Below are positions 46,461-55,675 of a DNA stretch of 64,000 nucleotides, piece by piece. Location: contig NZ_JAHCDI010000003.1 of the NCBI RefSeq assembly GCF_019697375.1, forward strand, positions 620,001 through 684,000, given 5' to 3'. The translations under genes and the position numbers were made by a program. Within the stretch, counting starts at the first letter, position 1. Every line of letters starts with the position of its first letter. The stretch comes from Micromonospora tarapacensis. GTDB taxonomy: Bacteria; Actinomycetota; Actinomycetes; Mycobacteriales; Micromonosporaceae. The notes beneath the pieces are model-generated. The model saw nothing but the letters and a program-made list of their open reading frames with translations. It was not told the DNA's origin and ran no database searches.

Positions 46461-48065
46461 TTACCTGACGGCCTCGATCTTGACCAGGTCGACCCGGTCG
46501 AAGAGGTCCATCTCGACGTTCTTGACCTTGGTCGAGTGGCCGAAGTTGTTCTGGCCGAACCGCAGCGGCACCACCGGCAGGTCCTCCGCCAGCAGGTCCT
46601 CGGCCTCCTGGTACTTCTTGATCGCTTCCTCCTCGCTGGGGGCGCTGGCGCCCTCGGCGAGCAGCCGGTCGAACTCCGGGTTGCTGTAGCCGTAGTAGTT
46701 CGACGAACCGTTGGTGCTGTACAGCGGGCCCAGGTAGTTCTCCATGGACGGGTAGTCCATGATCCAACCCATCCGGAACAGGCCGACCGGTTGCTTGGCC
46801 TTGACCTTGGTCAGCAGGTCGGCGAACTTCGGCTCGGCACTGCCGACGCAGTCCACGCCCAGGTTGGCCTTGAGCTGGTTGCAGGTGGCGTCGATCCAGT
46901 CCTTGTGGCCGCCGTCACCGTTGTAGGACAGGGTGATCTTCGACGGACCGTCGGCGGCCTGGTAGAGCGCCTTGGCCTTGGCCGGGTCGAACTCGCCCGC
47001 GGCGCCGACGGTGTTCTCCCGGTAGCCGGCGACGGCCGGCGAGACGAACGAACGGGCCGGCTGCTGCGAGTCCTTGAAGATCGACGTGGTGATCTCGTCC
47101 CGGTCGATCGCCATCGAGATGGCCTTGCGCACGTCCGGGTTGCTGAACTCGTCCTGGAAGGTGGGGAAGGCCAGGAAGTGCAGCGACGAGGCGGGGCTCT
47201 GCAGGAACCGGTCGCCCAGGTCGGTCTCGGCCGTCGAGAGGTTCTCGGTCGGGATCGTCTTGATCACGTCGAGGTTGTCCGACAGCACGTCCGCGTAGGC
47301 GGCGGTCAGCTGCTGGTAGATCCGGAACTCGACACCGGCCACCTTCGGCTGCTCGCCGGGGAAGGCGTCGTACCGCTCGACCACGACCTTGGCGTCGTGC
47401 TGCCAGGTGCCCTTCATCTTGAACGGGCCCTGACCGATCGGCGCCTGCTCGTAGCCCTCGACCAGCTCGCCGGGCGCGGAGAACGCGGCCTGCGGCAGCG
47501 GGTAGAAGGCGGTGTAGCCGAGCATCGACTTGAACTCGCTGTACGGCTGCGACAGCGTGACCGTGAAGCTCTGGTCGTCGACCTTCTTCAGGCCGGTGAG
47601 CGTCTCGGCCTTCGGGCTCTCACCCTGAAGGTCGTCGTATCCGGCGATCTTCTCGAAGAAGTAGCTGGAGTTCTGCCCGTTCGGTGCGTACGCGCCGTAG
47701 TTCCAGGCGTCGATGTAGTTGTCGGCGGTGACGTTCTCGCCGTTGTGGAACGTGTAGCCGTCCTTGAGCTCGATCGTCCAGGTGGTGTTGTCCTCGGACG
47801 TGATCGACTCGGCGGCCACCTCGTACGGCTTGTGGGCCTCGTCGTAGTCGACAAGCGGGCTGAACAGAGCGGCGAGCACCTGGGAACCGCTGGTCTCGTT
47901 GGTGTTGGTCGGCAGCAGGTGCTGCGGCTCGGCGATCTCGATCCGTACCGCCGCGTTGGGGTCGCTCTCGCCGGATCCGCCGTCGCCGCCCGAGCCGCAG
48001 GCCACCAGGCCCAGGGTCACCGCGAGCGGGAGGGCGGTCCAGGCGGCAAGCCTACGAACACGCAT
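46461..48065 (-). CDS. Oligopeptide ABC transporter substrate-binding lipoprotein, system 2
   Basis: The 534-residue family 5 binding protein has lipobox L-V-A-C with Cys 23, Y-T-F-H-N-G-E-N-V-T-A-D-N-Y near residue 110, and V-R-K-A-I-S-M-A-I-D-R in the middle. It resembles the system 1 protein in plan but is clearly diverged, so the two transporters should take different ligands. GAGGAGG precedes ATG 48065. It is first in the operon and has a recognisable promoter at 48136-48164. Confidence 0.92.
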   Translation of the reverse strand: MRVRRLAAWTALPLAVTLGLVACGSGGDGGSGESDPNAAVRIEIAEPQHLLPTNTNETSGSQVLAALFSPLVDYDEAHKPYEVAAESITSEDNTTWTIELKDGYTFHNGENVTADNYIDAWNYGAYAPNGQNSSYFFEKIAGYDDLQGESPKAETLTGLKKVDDQSFTVTLSQPYSEFKSMLGYTAFYPLPQAAFSAPGELVEGYEQAPIGQGPFKMKGTWQHDAKVVVERYDAFPGEQPKVAGVEFRIYQQLTAAYADVLSDNLDVIKTIPTENLSTAETDLGDRFLQSPASSLHFLAFPTFQDEFSNPDVRKAISMAIDRDEITTSIFKDSQQPARSFVSPAVAGYRENTVGAAGEFDPAKAKALYQAADGPSKITLSYNGDGGHKDWIDATCNQLKANLGVDCVGSAEPKFADLLTKVKAKQPVGLFRMGWIMDYPSMENYLGPLYSTNGSSNYYGYSNPEFDRLLAEGASAPSEEEAIKKYQEAEDLLAEDLPVVPLRFGQNNFGHSTKVKNVEMDLFDRVDLVKIEAVR

Positions 48066-48135
48066 CTAGCCTCCTCATCTCCACTACGCTGCGCAGTCGG
48101 GCCCGGCATTGGGTGACGCTGCGCAACGATCGGCA

Positions 48136-48164
48136 ACGGTAGGTCACCTAACGTGACTCGGCAA
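48136..48164 (-). promoter_or_regulatory. Promoter of oligopeptide system 2 with an inverted repeat in the spacer
   Basis: On the minus strand TTGCCG (48159-48164) and TACCGT (48136-48141) are 17 bases apart. The spacer contains GTCAC-N5-GTGAC at 48143-48157, which would place a bound repressor directly over the polymerase site. The rest of the 423-base gap to folD (48165-48488) has no gene I can support; TAGTCT near 48422 could be the folD -10 box. Confidence 0.55.
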
Positions 48165-48488
48165 CGTAGCGGTTGCGAAGGTGTAACGGAACGGCGCACG
48201 ATTCCTTGCCGGACGCTCGGATCCGTGCTACTCGATCGGCGAGATCCGCCGGCCTGGCTGGGGAGATTCGAACCTTTGTGGCGAATCCGGCGGTTGCCGG
48301 GTCCCGCTGGGGCGAATGGCCGTGCTCGACGGATTGCGCACCTTCATGCTCCGTCGTCCGCTCCCGCTGTGTCTGGCTCCACAATTCATCACTCAAAGTG
48401 ACGAAAGACACCTCACGGAAAGTAGTCTGGCGGGTCGAGGCAACCAGGTCGGGGGAGCCGACGGCACCGCTCGTGAGACGATCTGGAC

Positions 48489-49349
48489 GTGACGGCGACG
48501 CTTCTGGACGGCAAGGCGACCGCGGCCGAGATCAAGGACGAGCTCCGGGCGCGGGTCAAGGCACTGGCGGAACGAGGCACCGTGCCGGGGCTCGGCACGG
48601 TGCTGGTCGGGGCGGACCCCGGTTCCCAGGCGTACGTGAACGGCAAGCACCGGGACTGCGCCGAGGTCGGCATCGCCTCGATCCGCCGGGAGCTGCCGGC
48701 CGACGCCGGTCAGGCGCAGGTCGACGAGATCCTCGCCGAACTCAACGCCGACCCGGCGTGCCACGGCTACATCGTCCAGCTGCCGCTGCCGGGACACCTG
48801 GACACGCAGCGGGTGCTGGAGTCGATCGACCCGGACAAGGACGCCGACGGCCTGCATCCGGTCAACCTGGGCCGGCTGGTGCTCGGCTACGACGCACCCT
48901 TGCCGTGCACCCCGCGCGGCGTCGTGGAACTGCTCCGCCGGCACGAGGTGCCGTTGCGCGGGGCCAACGTGGCGGTGGTGGGCCGGGGCAACACGGTCGG
49001 CCGACCGCTGGGGCTGCTACTCACCCGGCGCAGCGAGAACGCCACGGTCACCCTGTGCCACACCGGCACCCTCGACCTGGCCGCGCACACCCGTGCCGCC
49101 GACATCGTCATCGTCGCGGCCGGCGTGCCCGGCCTGCTCACCGCGGACATGGTCACCCCGGGCGCGGTCGTGGTCGACGTGGGCATCACGCGCGTGATCG
49201 GCGCGGACGGCAAGGGTCGCTACACCGGCGACGTGGACCCGGAGGTCGCCGAGGTGGCCGGCAAGCTGGTGCCGATGCCCGGCGGTGTCGGCCCGATGAC
49301 CCGAGCCATGCTGCTCACCAACGTCGTCGAGCGTGCCGAACGCGGCTGA
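48489..49349 (+). CDS. folD: Bifunctional methylenetetrahydrofolate dehydrogenase/cyclohydrolase
   Basis: FolD makes 10-formyl-tetrahydrofolate, the donor for PurN and PurH. The 286-residue protein has the catalytic Y-V-N-G-K-H-R-D segment near residue 40-50, V-Q-L-P-L-P-G-H, and the NADP-binding [11 protein letters not shown] followed by T-P-G-G-V-G-type [11 protein letters not shown] 48489 lacks a good ribosome site. Its last codons belong to a three-fold direct repeat. Confidence 0.95.
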   Translation: MTATLLDGKATAAEIKDELRARVKALAERGTVPGLGTVLVGADPGSQAYVNGKHRDCAEVGIASIRRELPADAGQAQVDEILAELNADPACHGYIVQLPLPGHLDTQRVLESIDPDKDADGLHPVNLGRLVLGYDAPLPCTPRGVVELLRRHEVPLRGANVAVVGRGNTVGRPLGLLLTRRSENATVTLCHTGTLDLAAHTRAADIVIVAAGVPGLLTADMVTPGAVVVDVGITRVIGADGKGRYTGDVDPEVAEVAGKLVPMPGGVGPMTRAMLLTNVVERAERG

Positions 49350-49393
49350 GGCCGGTTGCCGAACGCGGCTGTCGGCGGCGCCGAACGCGGCTG
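49335..49393. repeat. GCCGAACGCGGCTG in three direct copies at the folD 3' end
   Basis: The 14-mer occurs at 49335-49348, 49358-49371 and 49380-49393. The first copy encodes the final codons and part of the stop of folD; the others are non-coding. The period is 23 then 22 bases, so this looks like slippage duplication of the gene end. Confidence 0.7.
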
Positions 49394-49527
49394 TCGCCGG
49401 TCGGCGTGAACCGGGCGGCCGGTGAGGTTCACCCCATCCCGGCGATCGCCGCCGCCCCTGGCCGGTTCGGTGCCAGGATGACTGATACGGTCCGGAAAAC
49501 CGACTGGTATCAGGGAGTGGGACGACC

Positions 49528-50478
49528 ATGGGTAAGAAGGTCACTGTCGTCGGCGCCGGTTTCTACGGCTCCACCACCGCGCAGCGCCTCGCCGAGTACG
49601 ACGTCTTCGACACTGTCGTGATCACCGACATCGTGGAGGGCAAGCCGGCCGGCCTTGCCCTGGACCTCAACCAGTCGCGGGCCGTCGAGGGCTTCGAGAC
49701 CAAGGTCGTCGGCGTCACCACCGGCCCCAACGGCGAGGGTTACGAGGCCATCGAGGGCTCCGACGTGGTCGTCATCACGGCCGGCCTGCCGCGCAAGCCG
49801 GGCATGAGCCGGATGGACCTGCTGGAGACCAACGCCAAGATCGTCCGCCAGGTCTCGGAGAACGTCGCCAAGTACGCCCCGAACGCCGTCGTCATCGTGG
49901 TCTCCAACCCGCTCGACGAGATGACCGCGCTGGCCCAGCTCGCCACCCAGTTCCCCCGCAACCGGGTGCTCGGTCAGGCCGGCATGCTCGACACCGCCCG
50001 GTTCACCAACTTCGTGGCCGAGGCGCTCGGCGTACCGGTGCGGTCGGTGCGCACCCTCACGCTCGGCTCGCACGGTGACACCATGGTGCCGGTGCCGTCG
50101 AAGAGCACCGTGAACGGCAAGCCGCTGCGCGACGCCATGCCGGCCGAGCAGATCGAGGAGCTGGTCGTGAAGACGCGCAACGGGGGCGCCGAGGTGGTCG
50201 CCCTGCTGAAGACCGGTTCGGCGTACTACGCGCCGTCGGCCGCCGCCGCCCGGATGGCCAGGGCCGTCGCGGAGGACTCCGGCGAGGTCATGCCGGTCTG
50301 CGCCTGGGTCGACGGCGAGTACGGCATCTCCGGCGTCTACCTCGGTGTCGAGGCCGAGATCGGCCGCGATGGCGTCCGGCGGGTCGTCGAGACCGACCTG
50401 GACGCCGACGAACTGGCCAGCCTGACCGCCGCCGCCGAAGCCGTCCGCACCAAGCAAGCCGACATAACCTCCCTCTAA
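49528..50478 (+). CDS. mdh: Malate dehydrogenase (lactate-dehydrogenase-like type)
   Basis: The 316-residue enzyme oxidises malate to oxaloacetate in the TCA cycle. It has the NAD-binding V-V-G-A-G-F-Y-G-S, substrate Arg residues in L-P-R-K-P-G-M-S-R-M-D, V-S-N-P-L-D, and the catalytic His 182 in S-H-G-D-T-M-V-P. The Arg at the specificity loop (P-R-K-P-G) favours malate over lactate. ATG 49528 follows AGGGAGTGG. A 7-bp inverted repeat CTGATAC/GTATCAG lies just upstream (about 49482-49513). Confidence 0.95.
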   Translation: MGKKVTVVGAGFYGSTTAQRLAEYDVFDTVVITDIVEGKPAGLALDLNQSRAVEGFETKVVGVTTGPNGEGYEAIEGSDVVVITAGLPRKPGMSRMDLLETNAKIVRQVSENVAKYAPNAVVIVVSNPLDEMTALAQLATQFPRNRVLGQAGMLDTARFTNFVAEALGVPVRSVRTLTLGSHGDTMVPVPSKSTVNGKPLRDAMPAEQIEELVVKTRNGGAEVVALLKTGSAYYAPSAAAARMARAVAEDSGEVMPVCAWVDGEYGISGVYLGVEAEIGRDGVRRVVETDLDADELASLTAAAEAVRTKQADITSL

Positions 50479-50505
50479 CCCCACCCCACCCCACCCCACC
50501 GCCTC

Positions 50506-50566
50506 GTTGATCATGAAGTTGGCGGGACTTTTGAAGATCGAAGTGACCGCTAACCTCATGATCAAC
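50506..50566. repeat. Dispersed palindromic repeat, copy 4
   Basis: GTTGATCATGAAGTTGGCG (50506-50524) and its inverted copy (50548-50566, two mismatches) flank a 23-base centre. It lies between mdh and icd, preceded by a run of CCCCA units. Confidence 0.75.
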
Positions 50567-50607
50567 CCAACCGGGGTGAGGGGGAGGGGGAGCGGGTGGG
50601 GGGTTTG

Positions 50608-50623
50608 CAGTACGCTCGTACTG
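50608..50623 (+). promoter_or_regulatory. Likely -10 region of icd within an inverted repeat
   Basis: TACGCT at 50611-50616 fits a -10 box and is embedded in the inverted repeat CAGTAC-GCTC-GTACTG. A factor binding this site would control icd directly. A -35 box is not clear. Confidence 0.4.
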
Positions 50624-50656
50624 CTTGAGCATGTCCCCTGAGAGGAGCGCCGGTCG

Positions 50657-51874
50657 ATGGCGAAGATCAAGGTAAACAACCCGGTCGTGGAGCTCGACGG
50701 CGACGAGATGACCCGGATCATCTGGAAGCAGATCCGGGAGCAGCTGATCCTGCCCTACCTCGACGTCGACCTGCATTACTACGACCTGTCGATCCAGCAC
50801 CGTGACGCCACCGACGACCAGGTGACCGTCGACGCCGCCAACGCCATCAAGCAGCACGGCGTGGGCGTCAAGTGCGCCACCATCACCCCCGACGAGGCCC
50901 GGGTGGAGGAGTTCGGCCTGAAGAAGATGTGGCGGTCGCCGAACGGCACCATCCGCAACATCCTCGGCGGCGTGGTGTTCCGCGAGCCGATCATCATGTC
51001 CAACGTGCCGCGGCTCGTCCCGGGCTGGACCAAGCCGATCATCATCGGCCGGCACGCCCACGGCGACCAGTACAAGGCCACCGACTTCGTCGTCCCCGGC
51101 CCGGGCACGGTGACCATCACCTACACCCCCGCCGACGGCTCGCAGCCGGTCGAGATGGAGATCGCCAACTTCCCCGGTGGCGGCATCGCGATGGGCATGT
51201 ACAACTTCGACGAGTCCATCCGGGACTTCGCCCGGGCCTCGTTCCGGTACGGCCTGGACCGCAACTACCCGGTCTACATGTCCACCAAGAACACCATCCT
51301 CAAGGCGTACGACGGCCGGTTCAAGGACATCTTCGCCGAGGTGTTCGAGAACGAGTTCAAGGCGGAGTTCGACGCCGCCGGCCTCACCTACGAGCACCGG
51401 CTCATCGACGACATGGTCGCCGCCGCGCTCAAGTGGGAGGGTGGCTACGTCTGGGCCTGCAAGAACTACGACGGTGACGTGCAGTCCGACACCGTCGCGC
51501 AGGGCTTCGGCTCGCTCGGCCTGATGACCTCCGTCCTGCTCAGCCCCGACGGTCGTACCGTCGAGGCCGAGGCCGCCCACGGCACCGTCACCCGGCACTA
51601 CCGGCAGTGGCAGAAGGGCGAGAAGACCTCGACCAACCCGATCGCCTCGATCTACGCCTGGACCCGGGGCCTGGCCCACCGGGGCAAGCTGGACGACACC
51701 CCGGCGGTCACCGAGTTCGCCAACACGCTGGAGCAGGTCATCGTCGACACCGTCGAGGCCGGTCAGATGACCAAGGACCTGGCGCTGCTCATCTCGCGGG
51801 ACGCCCCGTGGCTGACCACCGACGAGTTCATGAACGCACTCGACGAGAACCTGGCCCGCCGCCTCGGCGCCTGA
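50657..51874 (+). CDS. icd: NADP-dependent isocitrate dehydrogenase
   Basis: The 405-residue protein belongs to the dimeric, eukaryote-like IDH class ([20 protein letters not shown] near the start, [12 protein letters not shown], and [11 protein letters not shown]). It produces 2-oxoglutarate and NADPH. GAGAGGAG lies 10 bases before ATG 50657. With mdh and folD it forms a run of same-strand housekeeping genes with separate promoters. Confidence 0.96.
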   Translation: MAKIKVNNPVVELDGDEMTRIIWKQIREQLILPYLDVDLHYYDLSIQHRDATDDQVTVDAANAIKQHGVGVKCATITPDEARVEEFGLKKMWRSPNGTIRNILGGVVFREPIIMSNVPRLVPGWTKPIIIGRHAHGDQYKATDFVVPGPGTVTITYTPADGSQPVEMEIANFPGGGIAMGMYNFDESIRDFARASFRYGLDRNYPVYMSTKNTILKAYDGRFKDIFAEVFENEFKAEFDAAGLTYEHRLIDDMVAAALKWEGGYVWACKNYDGDVQSDTVAQGFGSLGLMTSVLLSPDGRTVEAEAAHGTVTRHYRQWQKGEKTSTNPIASIYAWTRGLAHRGKLDDTPAVTEFANTLEQVIVDTVEAGQMTKDLALLISRDAPWLTTDEFMNALDENLARRLGA

Positions 51875-51889
51875 GCCCCGTGAGCAGCC

Positions 51890-51923
51890 ACCGAACCCGC
51901 CGGCCCGGGCCGGCGGGTTCGGT
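51890..51923. terminator. 16-bp hairpin after icd
   Basis: ACCGAACCCGCCGGCC and its exact complement flank a 2-base loop, 16 bases past the icd stop, followed by TGTTT. In the 216 bases beyond, TTCCGGCACGCCGGTC is repeated at 51926 and 51944 (18-base period); no gene is visible there. Confidence 0.8.
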
Positions 51924-52139
51924 GTTTCCGGCACGCCGGTCGGTTCCGGCACGCCGGTCACCTGCCGGCGTGTCGGGTGACGGCACGCCACCGGGCGTCA
52001 CCCGGCTCGGCGCGCCTCGTTGACCTGGGTGGACGAGATGCCAGTCCCGTCCTGGAAGGTTGACCGTCGCCGCCGCGCGGCGCGCGTGCCCAGCAGCCAG
52101 CCTTCCCGGCTGTCGTGCACAGCCAGCCGTCCCTTCCCT

Positions 52140-52165
52140 GCGGGGGCCCTGTCCCGGGCCCCCGC
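52140..52165 (-). terminator. 10-bp G/C hairpin downstream of galT
   Basis: GCGGGGGCCC pairs exactly with GGGCCCCCGC across a 6-base loop. It lies about 40 bases after the galT stop on the minus strand and is convergent with icd. Confidence 0.65.
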
Positions 52166-52206
52166 GCCCTGCTGCCGCAGCTGGCCGGATCCGTGTCGGC
52201 GGGCGG

Positions 52207-53283
52207 TCAGGCCGCGCGCAGCAGGGCCGCCGCCCGTTCCGGGGCGATGTCGTTGATGAACACTCCCATCGCCGACTCCGAGCCGGCCAGGTACTTCAGC
52301 TTGTCCGCCGCCCGCCGGACACTGAACAGTTGCAGGTGCAGATGCCCCAGCTCGCGGCCGACGTGTACCGGAGCCTGGTGCCAGGCGGCGATGTACGGCA
52401 TGGGCACGTCGAACAGCCCGTCGAAGCGGCGCAGCAGATCCAGATAGAGCGGGCCGAAGGCGTCCCGTTCGGCATCGGTCAGCGCCGGGATGTCGGGCAC
52501 CGGCCGGTGCGGCGCGACGTGCACCTCGAACGGCCACCGGGCCGCCGCCGGGACGTACGCCGTCCAGTGCTCGTTCGTCGCCACCACCCGCTCCCCGGCG
52601 GCACGTTCGGCGGCGAGTACGTCGGCGTACAGGTTGCGGCCGCCGGTGCGCCCGGCATGCCGGCGGGCCGCGCCCAGCAGTGACCGGGTGCGCGGGGTGA
52701 GGAACGGGTACGCGTAGATCTGCCCGTGCGGGTGGTGCAGGGTCACCCCGATCTCCACCCCCCGGTTCTCGAAGCAGAACACCTGCTCGACGCCGTCCAG
52801 CCCACCGAGCACCGTGGTCCGGTCCGCCAGCGCGTCGAGCACGGTGCGCACCCGGCGCGGCGGCAGAGCGGCGAACGAGGCGTCGTGGTCGTCGGTGAAG
52901 CAGACCACCTCGCAGCGGCCCTGCCCGGGCCGGACCGCGGTGAACGGGGTGATCCCGGCCGGTTCGGCGACCACCCGTCCGCTGAGCGCCGGGAACCGGT
53001 TCTCGAACACCGCGACCGCGTAGTCCGGGGCCGGGATCTCGCTGAGCCGGTCCCCGGTCGACGGGCAGAGTGGGCACTGGTCGGCCGGCGGGAGGAAGGT
53101 CCGCGTCTGCCGGTGCACCGCGACCGCCACCCACTCGTCGGTCAGCGGGTCGTGGCGCAGCTGCGAGGCGGGCGGGGGAGGGGGCAGCTCGCGCCGGTCC
53201 GGCTGGTCCCGTACGGCGTCGTCCCGCTCGTCGAAGTAGACCAGCTCACGGCCGTCGGCCAGGCTGATCTCCGTACGCTTCAT
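52207..53283 (-). CDS. galT: Galactose-1-phosphate uridylyltransferase
   Basis: GalT exchanges UDP between glucose-1-phosphate and galactose-1-phosphate in the Leloir pathway. The 358-residue protein has the active-site H-H-P-H-G-Q-I with the nucleophilic His, and the N-terminal C-P-L-C-P zinc-site cysteines. It starts 38 bases after the sulfurylase/APS-kinase-like gene on the same strand, so the two are probably co-transcribed. No galK or galE is in the window. Confidence 0.92.
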   Translation of the reverse strand: MKRTEISLADGRELVYFDERDDAVRDQPDRRELPPPPPASQLRHDPLTDEWVAVAVHRQTRTFLPPADQCPLCPSTGDRLSEIPAPDYAVAVFENRFPALSGRVVAEPAGITPFTAVRPGQGRCEVVCFTDDHDASFAALPPRRVRTVLDALADRTTVLGGLDGVEQVFCFENRGVEIGVTLHHPHGQIYAYPFLTPRTRSLLGAARRHAGRTGGRNLYADVLAAERAAGERVVATNEHWTAYVPAAARWPFEVHVAPHRPVPDIPALTDAERDAFGPLYLDLLRRFDGLFDVPMPYIAAWHQAPVHVGRELGHLHLQLFSVRRAADKLKYLAGSESAMGVFINDIAPERAAALLRAA

Positions 53284-53320
53284 CGCGGCGCACCCTTTCC
53301 GGTGATCGGTACGACGACCA

Positions 53321-54850
53321 TCAGAGCGCCGGCAGGCGCGGCTCGACCCACCCGGTCTCGGTCAGGTGGTGCAGGACCCGCTGGACCGCCTCGTCCACGG
53401 TGAGTTCGCTGGTGTCCAGCACCAGATCCGCGTCGGTCGGCTCCTCGTACGGGTCGTCGACCCCGGTCATCCCGGTGAGCTGCCCGGCCCGTGCCCGCGC
53501 GTACAGGCCCTTGCGGTCGCGTCGCTCGCAGACCTCCAGGGGGGTGGCCACATGCACCAGCACGAATCCCGCGCCCGCCGCCACGGCCATCTCCCGGGCG
53601 GTCGCCCGGGCCTGGGCGTACGGGGCGATCGGGCAGCAGATGCCGATCCCGTGGTGCCGGGCTATCTCGGCGGCGACCCAGCCGATCCGGCGTACGTTGG
53701 TGTCCCGGTCGGCCTTGCCGAAACCGAGCCCGGCGGTCAGTTCGCGGCGCACCACATCGCCGTCGAGCAGGGTGACCGTCCGTTCGCCCTCCTCGCGCAG
53801 CGCGTCGGCGAGGCCACGGGCGACGGTCGACTTTCCCGAGCCGGAGAGCCCGGTGAGGAACACCACCAGGCCCCGGTGCCGCCGGGGCGGCCGGGCCTGG
53901 CTCAGCTCCTTCGCCACCGCCGGCGGGGTGTGCCACTCCGGCAGCGGGAATCCCCGATCCAGCAGGTCGTCGATCTCGGGCTGGGTCAGCGCCAGCCGCC
54001 GGTTGCGCGGTGGGATGTCCTCGCGCCAGCGCCACTGGCCGTCCCGGTTGTCGTACGCCAGCTCGCGCGGCACCAGCACCCGCAGCCCGGCCCCGGACAG
54101 CATCTCGCCGGTGGAGAGCAGGTGGGTGACGCCGTACGCGGCGGAGACCCGGGCCAGCAGCAGGGCGTCGCTGATCTCGTCGCGGCGCCGAGAGAACGGC
54201 ACGGCGATCAGGGTCGCCGCCGGCATCCGGTCGCGGGCGGCGAAGACGCTGCGCACCAGCGCCTCCGGCGGTAGCCCGCCGGTGCCGTCCTCGCCGACCG
54301 GAATCATGACCAGCAGATGCGCGCTGAGGGTACGCACGGCGTGCGCGATCTGGGCCAGCTGCGGGCGGTGCAGCGGGCGGTCGGCGACCACCCCGAGCAC
54401 CCGGCCGGGCGGCAGCAACGGGCGGACCTCCTCGGGGGTACGCCGCAGCCTTTGGAAGGGACCGTGCCCGCCGTCGCCGAGCCGACGAACAGGGCCACCG
54501 ACTCCGGCCACCCCGTCGCGCACCGCCCAGGCGTCGACAACCTCCAGCGCCGCCATCGGCGCACCCTCGCCGTCGGTGAGCACGAGCGTCCGGCGGCTCG
54601 GGTTGGTGAGGTCGAACCCCTGCACCAGCGTGGTGGGCACCTGGAGGGTCACGGCGACCGGCCACGGGTCGCCGTTGACGAGCCGGCCCCGACGGCTGAC
54701 GGAGACCAGGTCGGCCCGGGTCATGAACCCGGTCACCGGCGCGTACGCGCCGGTCAGCAGCAGCTCCAGATCCGCGAGCTCACCGGGACGCGGCGTGTAC
54801 GTCGGAGACTCCCGCAGCACCTCGTCGGGCAGCACCCACCCGTTGCTCAT
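53321..54850 (-). CDS. ATP-sulfurylase-like domain fused to APS kinase
   Basis: In this 509-residue protein residues about 1-320 resemble ATP sulfurylase (N-terminal PUA-like part with G-A-Y-A-P-V-T-G-F-M, then the nucleotidyltransferase part). About 330-505 is an APS kinase (P-loop G-L-S-G-S-G-K-S-T, then D-G-D-V-V-R, G-F-V-L-V-H-V-A-T-P-L). The sulfurylase active site normally has H-x-x-H; here the corresponding place reads P-L-H-R-P-Q-L, without the second His, so sulfate activation may be lost. APS kinase makes PAPS for sulfation. ATG 54850 begins M-S-N-G-W-V-L-P; a frame open nine codons further has no ribosome site. The coupling to galT is unusual. Confidence 0.85.
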   Translation of the reverse strand: MSNGWVLPDEVLRESPTYTPRPGELADLELLLTGAYAPVTGFMTRADLVSVSRRGRLVNGDPWPVAVTLQVPTTLVQGFDLTNPSRRTLVLTDGEGAPMAALEVVDAWAVRDGVAGVGGPVRRLGDGGHGPFQRLRRTPEEVRPLLPPGRVLGVVADRPLHRPQLAQIAHAVRTLSAHLLVMIPVGEDGTGGLPPEALVRSVFAARDRMPAATLIAVPFSRRRDEISDALLLARVSAAYGVTHLLSTGEMLSGAGLRVLVPRELAYDNRDGQWRWREDIPPRNRRLALTQPEIDDLLDRGFPLPEWHTPPAVAKELSQARPPRRHRGLVVFLTGLSGSGKSTVARGLADALREEGERTVTLLDGDVVRRELTAGLGFGKADRDTNVRRIGWVAAEIARHHGIGICCPIAPYAQARATAREMAVAAGAGFVLVHVATPLEVCERRDRKGLYARARAGQLTGMTGVDDPYEEPTDADLVLDTSELTVDEAVQRVLHHLTETGWVEPRLPAL

Positions 54851-54909
54851 CAGACTCCCCACTCCGGCGACCGGCACACAGTTTCGCAGCCGGTCGCCGA
54901 TCGGTCGAG

Positions 54910-54948
54910 AGCACCACCGGGTCAGTCAGGAGCACCACCGGGTCAGTC
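54910..54948. repeat. 21-base tandem duplication at the DM13 gene end
   Basis: AGCACCACCGGGTCAGTC occurs at 54910-54927 and 54931-54948. The second copy contains the stop codon of the DM13 gene; the duplication is in the intergenic side and does not disturb the frame. Confidence 0.7.
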
Positions 54949-55521
54949 GAGTGCCGCCGCGCCGAAGGAGACCGAGAACCGCTTGCACCAGATCGAGACA
55001 CTGGTCAGGTCGCCCAACTCGACACCGTCGGGGATCTCGTAGCCCTGGTCGCCGAGGTTGCCCTTGAGCCGCCCCAGCTCGACCCAGCGGCCGTCGTCGA
55101 ACACATGCCAACCCGCCCGGCCCTCGACGACCGGCTGGTCGGTGAGCCAGACCCGCAGGTCCGGGCCGTTGGAGGTGTTCAACCCCACCAGTTCCAGGCG
55201 GTGCCGCCCGTCCTCGGTGCGCACGATGCGGGCGCTGCCCGACGTCTTGTGCTCGTGGCTCACGAAGTCGCCGGAGCTGACCAGCCGCGCCGCGCCGCCG
55301 GTGGGCACCGGTGCGGTCGACGTGTCCGGTGCCGCCGACGCGCCTGGCGCGGTCGACGCCTCTGGCGCGGTCGGCGTCGCGATCGTGGCCAGCGGCTCGG
55401 TCACCGCCTGGTCGGTGACCAGCTTCCAGGGTTGGAACCAGTACAGACCCAACACCGATCCGGCGGCCAGCACGGCGACCGCGATCCAGGTCAACGGGGT
55501 ACGGAGCAGGCGGGAGATCAC
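54943..55521 (-). CDS. DM13 domain membrane-anchored protein
   Basis: The 192-residue protein has an N-terminal membrane helix (about residues 10-30), an Ala/Pro/Thr-rich stalk, and a DM13 domain (G-D-F-V-S-H-E-H-K-T-S-G-S-A, L-R-V-W-L-T-D, and near the end the conserved Cys in I-W-C-K-R-F-S-V-S-F-G). DM13 domains are suggested to take part in extracellular redox or hydroxylation chemistry. It lies divergent from the ABC-2 transporter operon. Confidence 0.82.
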   Translation of the reverse strand: MISRLLRTPLTWIAVAVLAAGSVLGLYWFQPWKLVTDQAVTEPLATIATPTAPEASTAPGASAAPDTSTAPVPTGGAARLVSSGDFVSHEHKTSGSARIVRTEDGRHRLELVGLNTSNGPDLRVWLTDQPVVEGRAGWHVFDDGRWVELGRLKGNLGDQGYEIPDGVELGDLTSVSIWCKRFSVSFGAAALD

Positions 55522-55675
55522 GGGTCCAGTGTCTCCGGCACCATCGGGGGCGGTCAGCCCGAACCGCCGTTACGAATCCTTACCGCCTCGGGTCGCTCGA
55601 ACCCTAGGGGGAGGGGCAGCGGAATCAGGGTAAAGGGGGGTGGGTTCCGGAATCCCCGATCTTGTCCGGCAGCCC

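Noticed and set aside
48250..48310. tRNA-like T-loop (GATTCGAACC) on the minus strand
   Set aside because: The T-arm stem does not pair, and no D-arm, anticodon arm or acceptor stem can be built around it.
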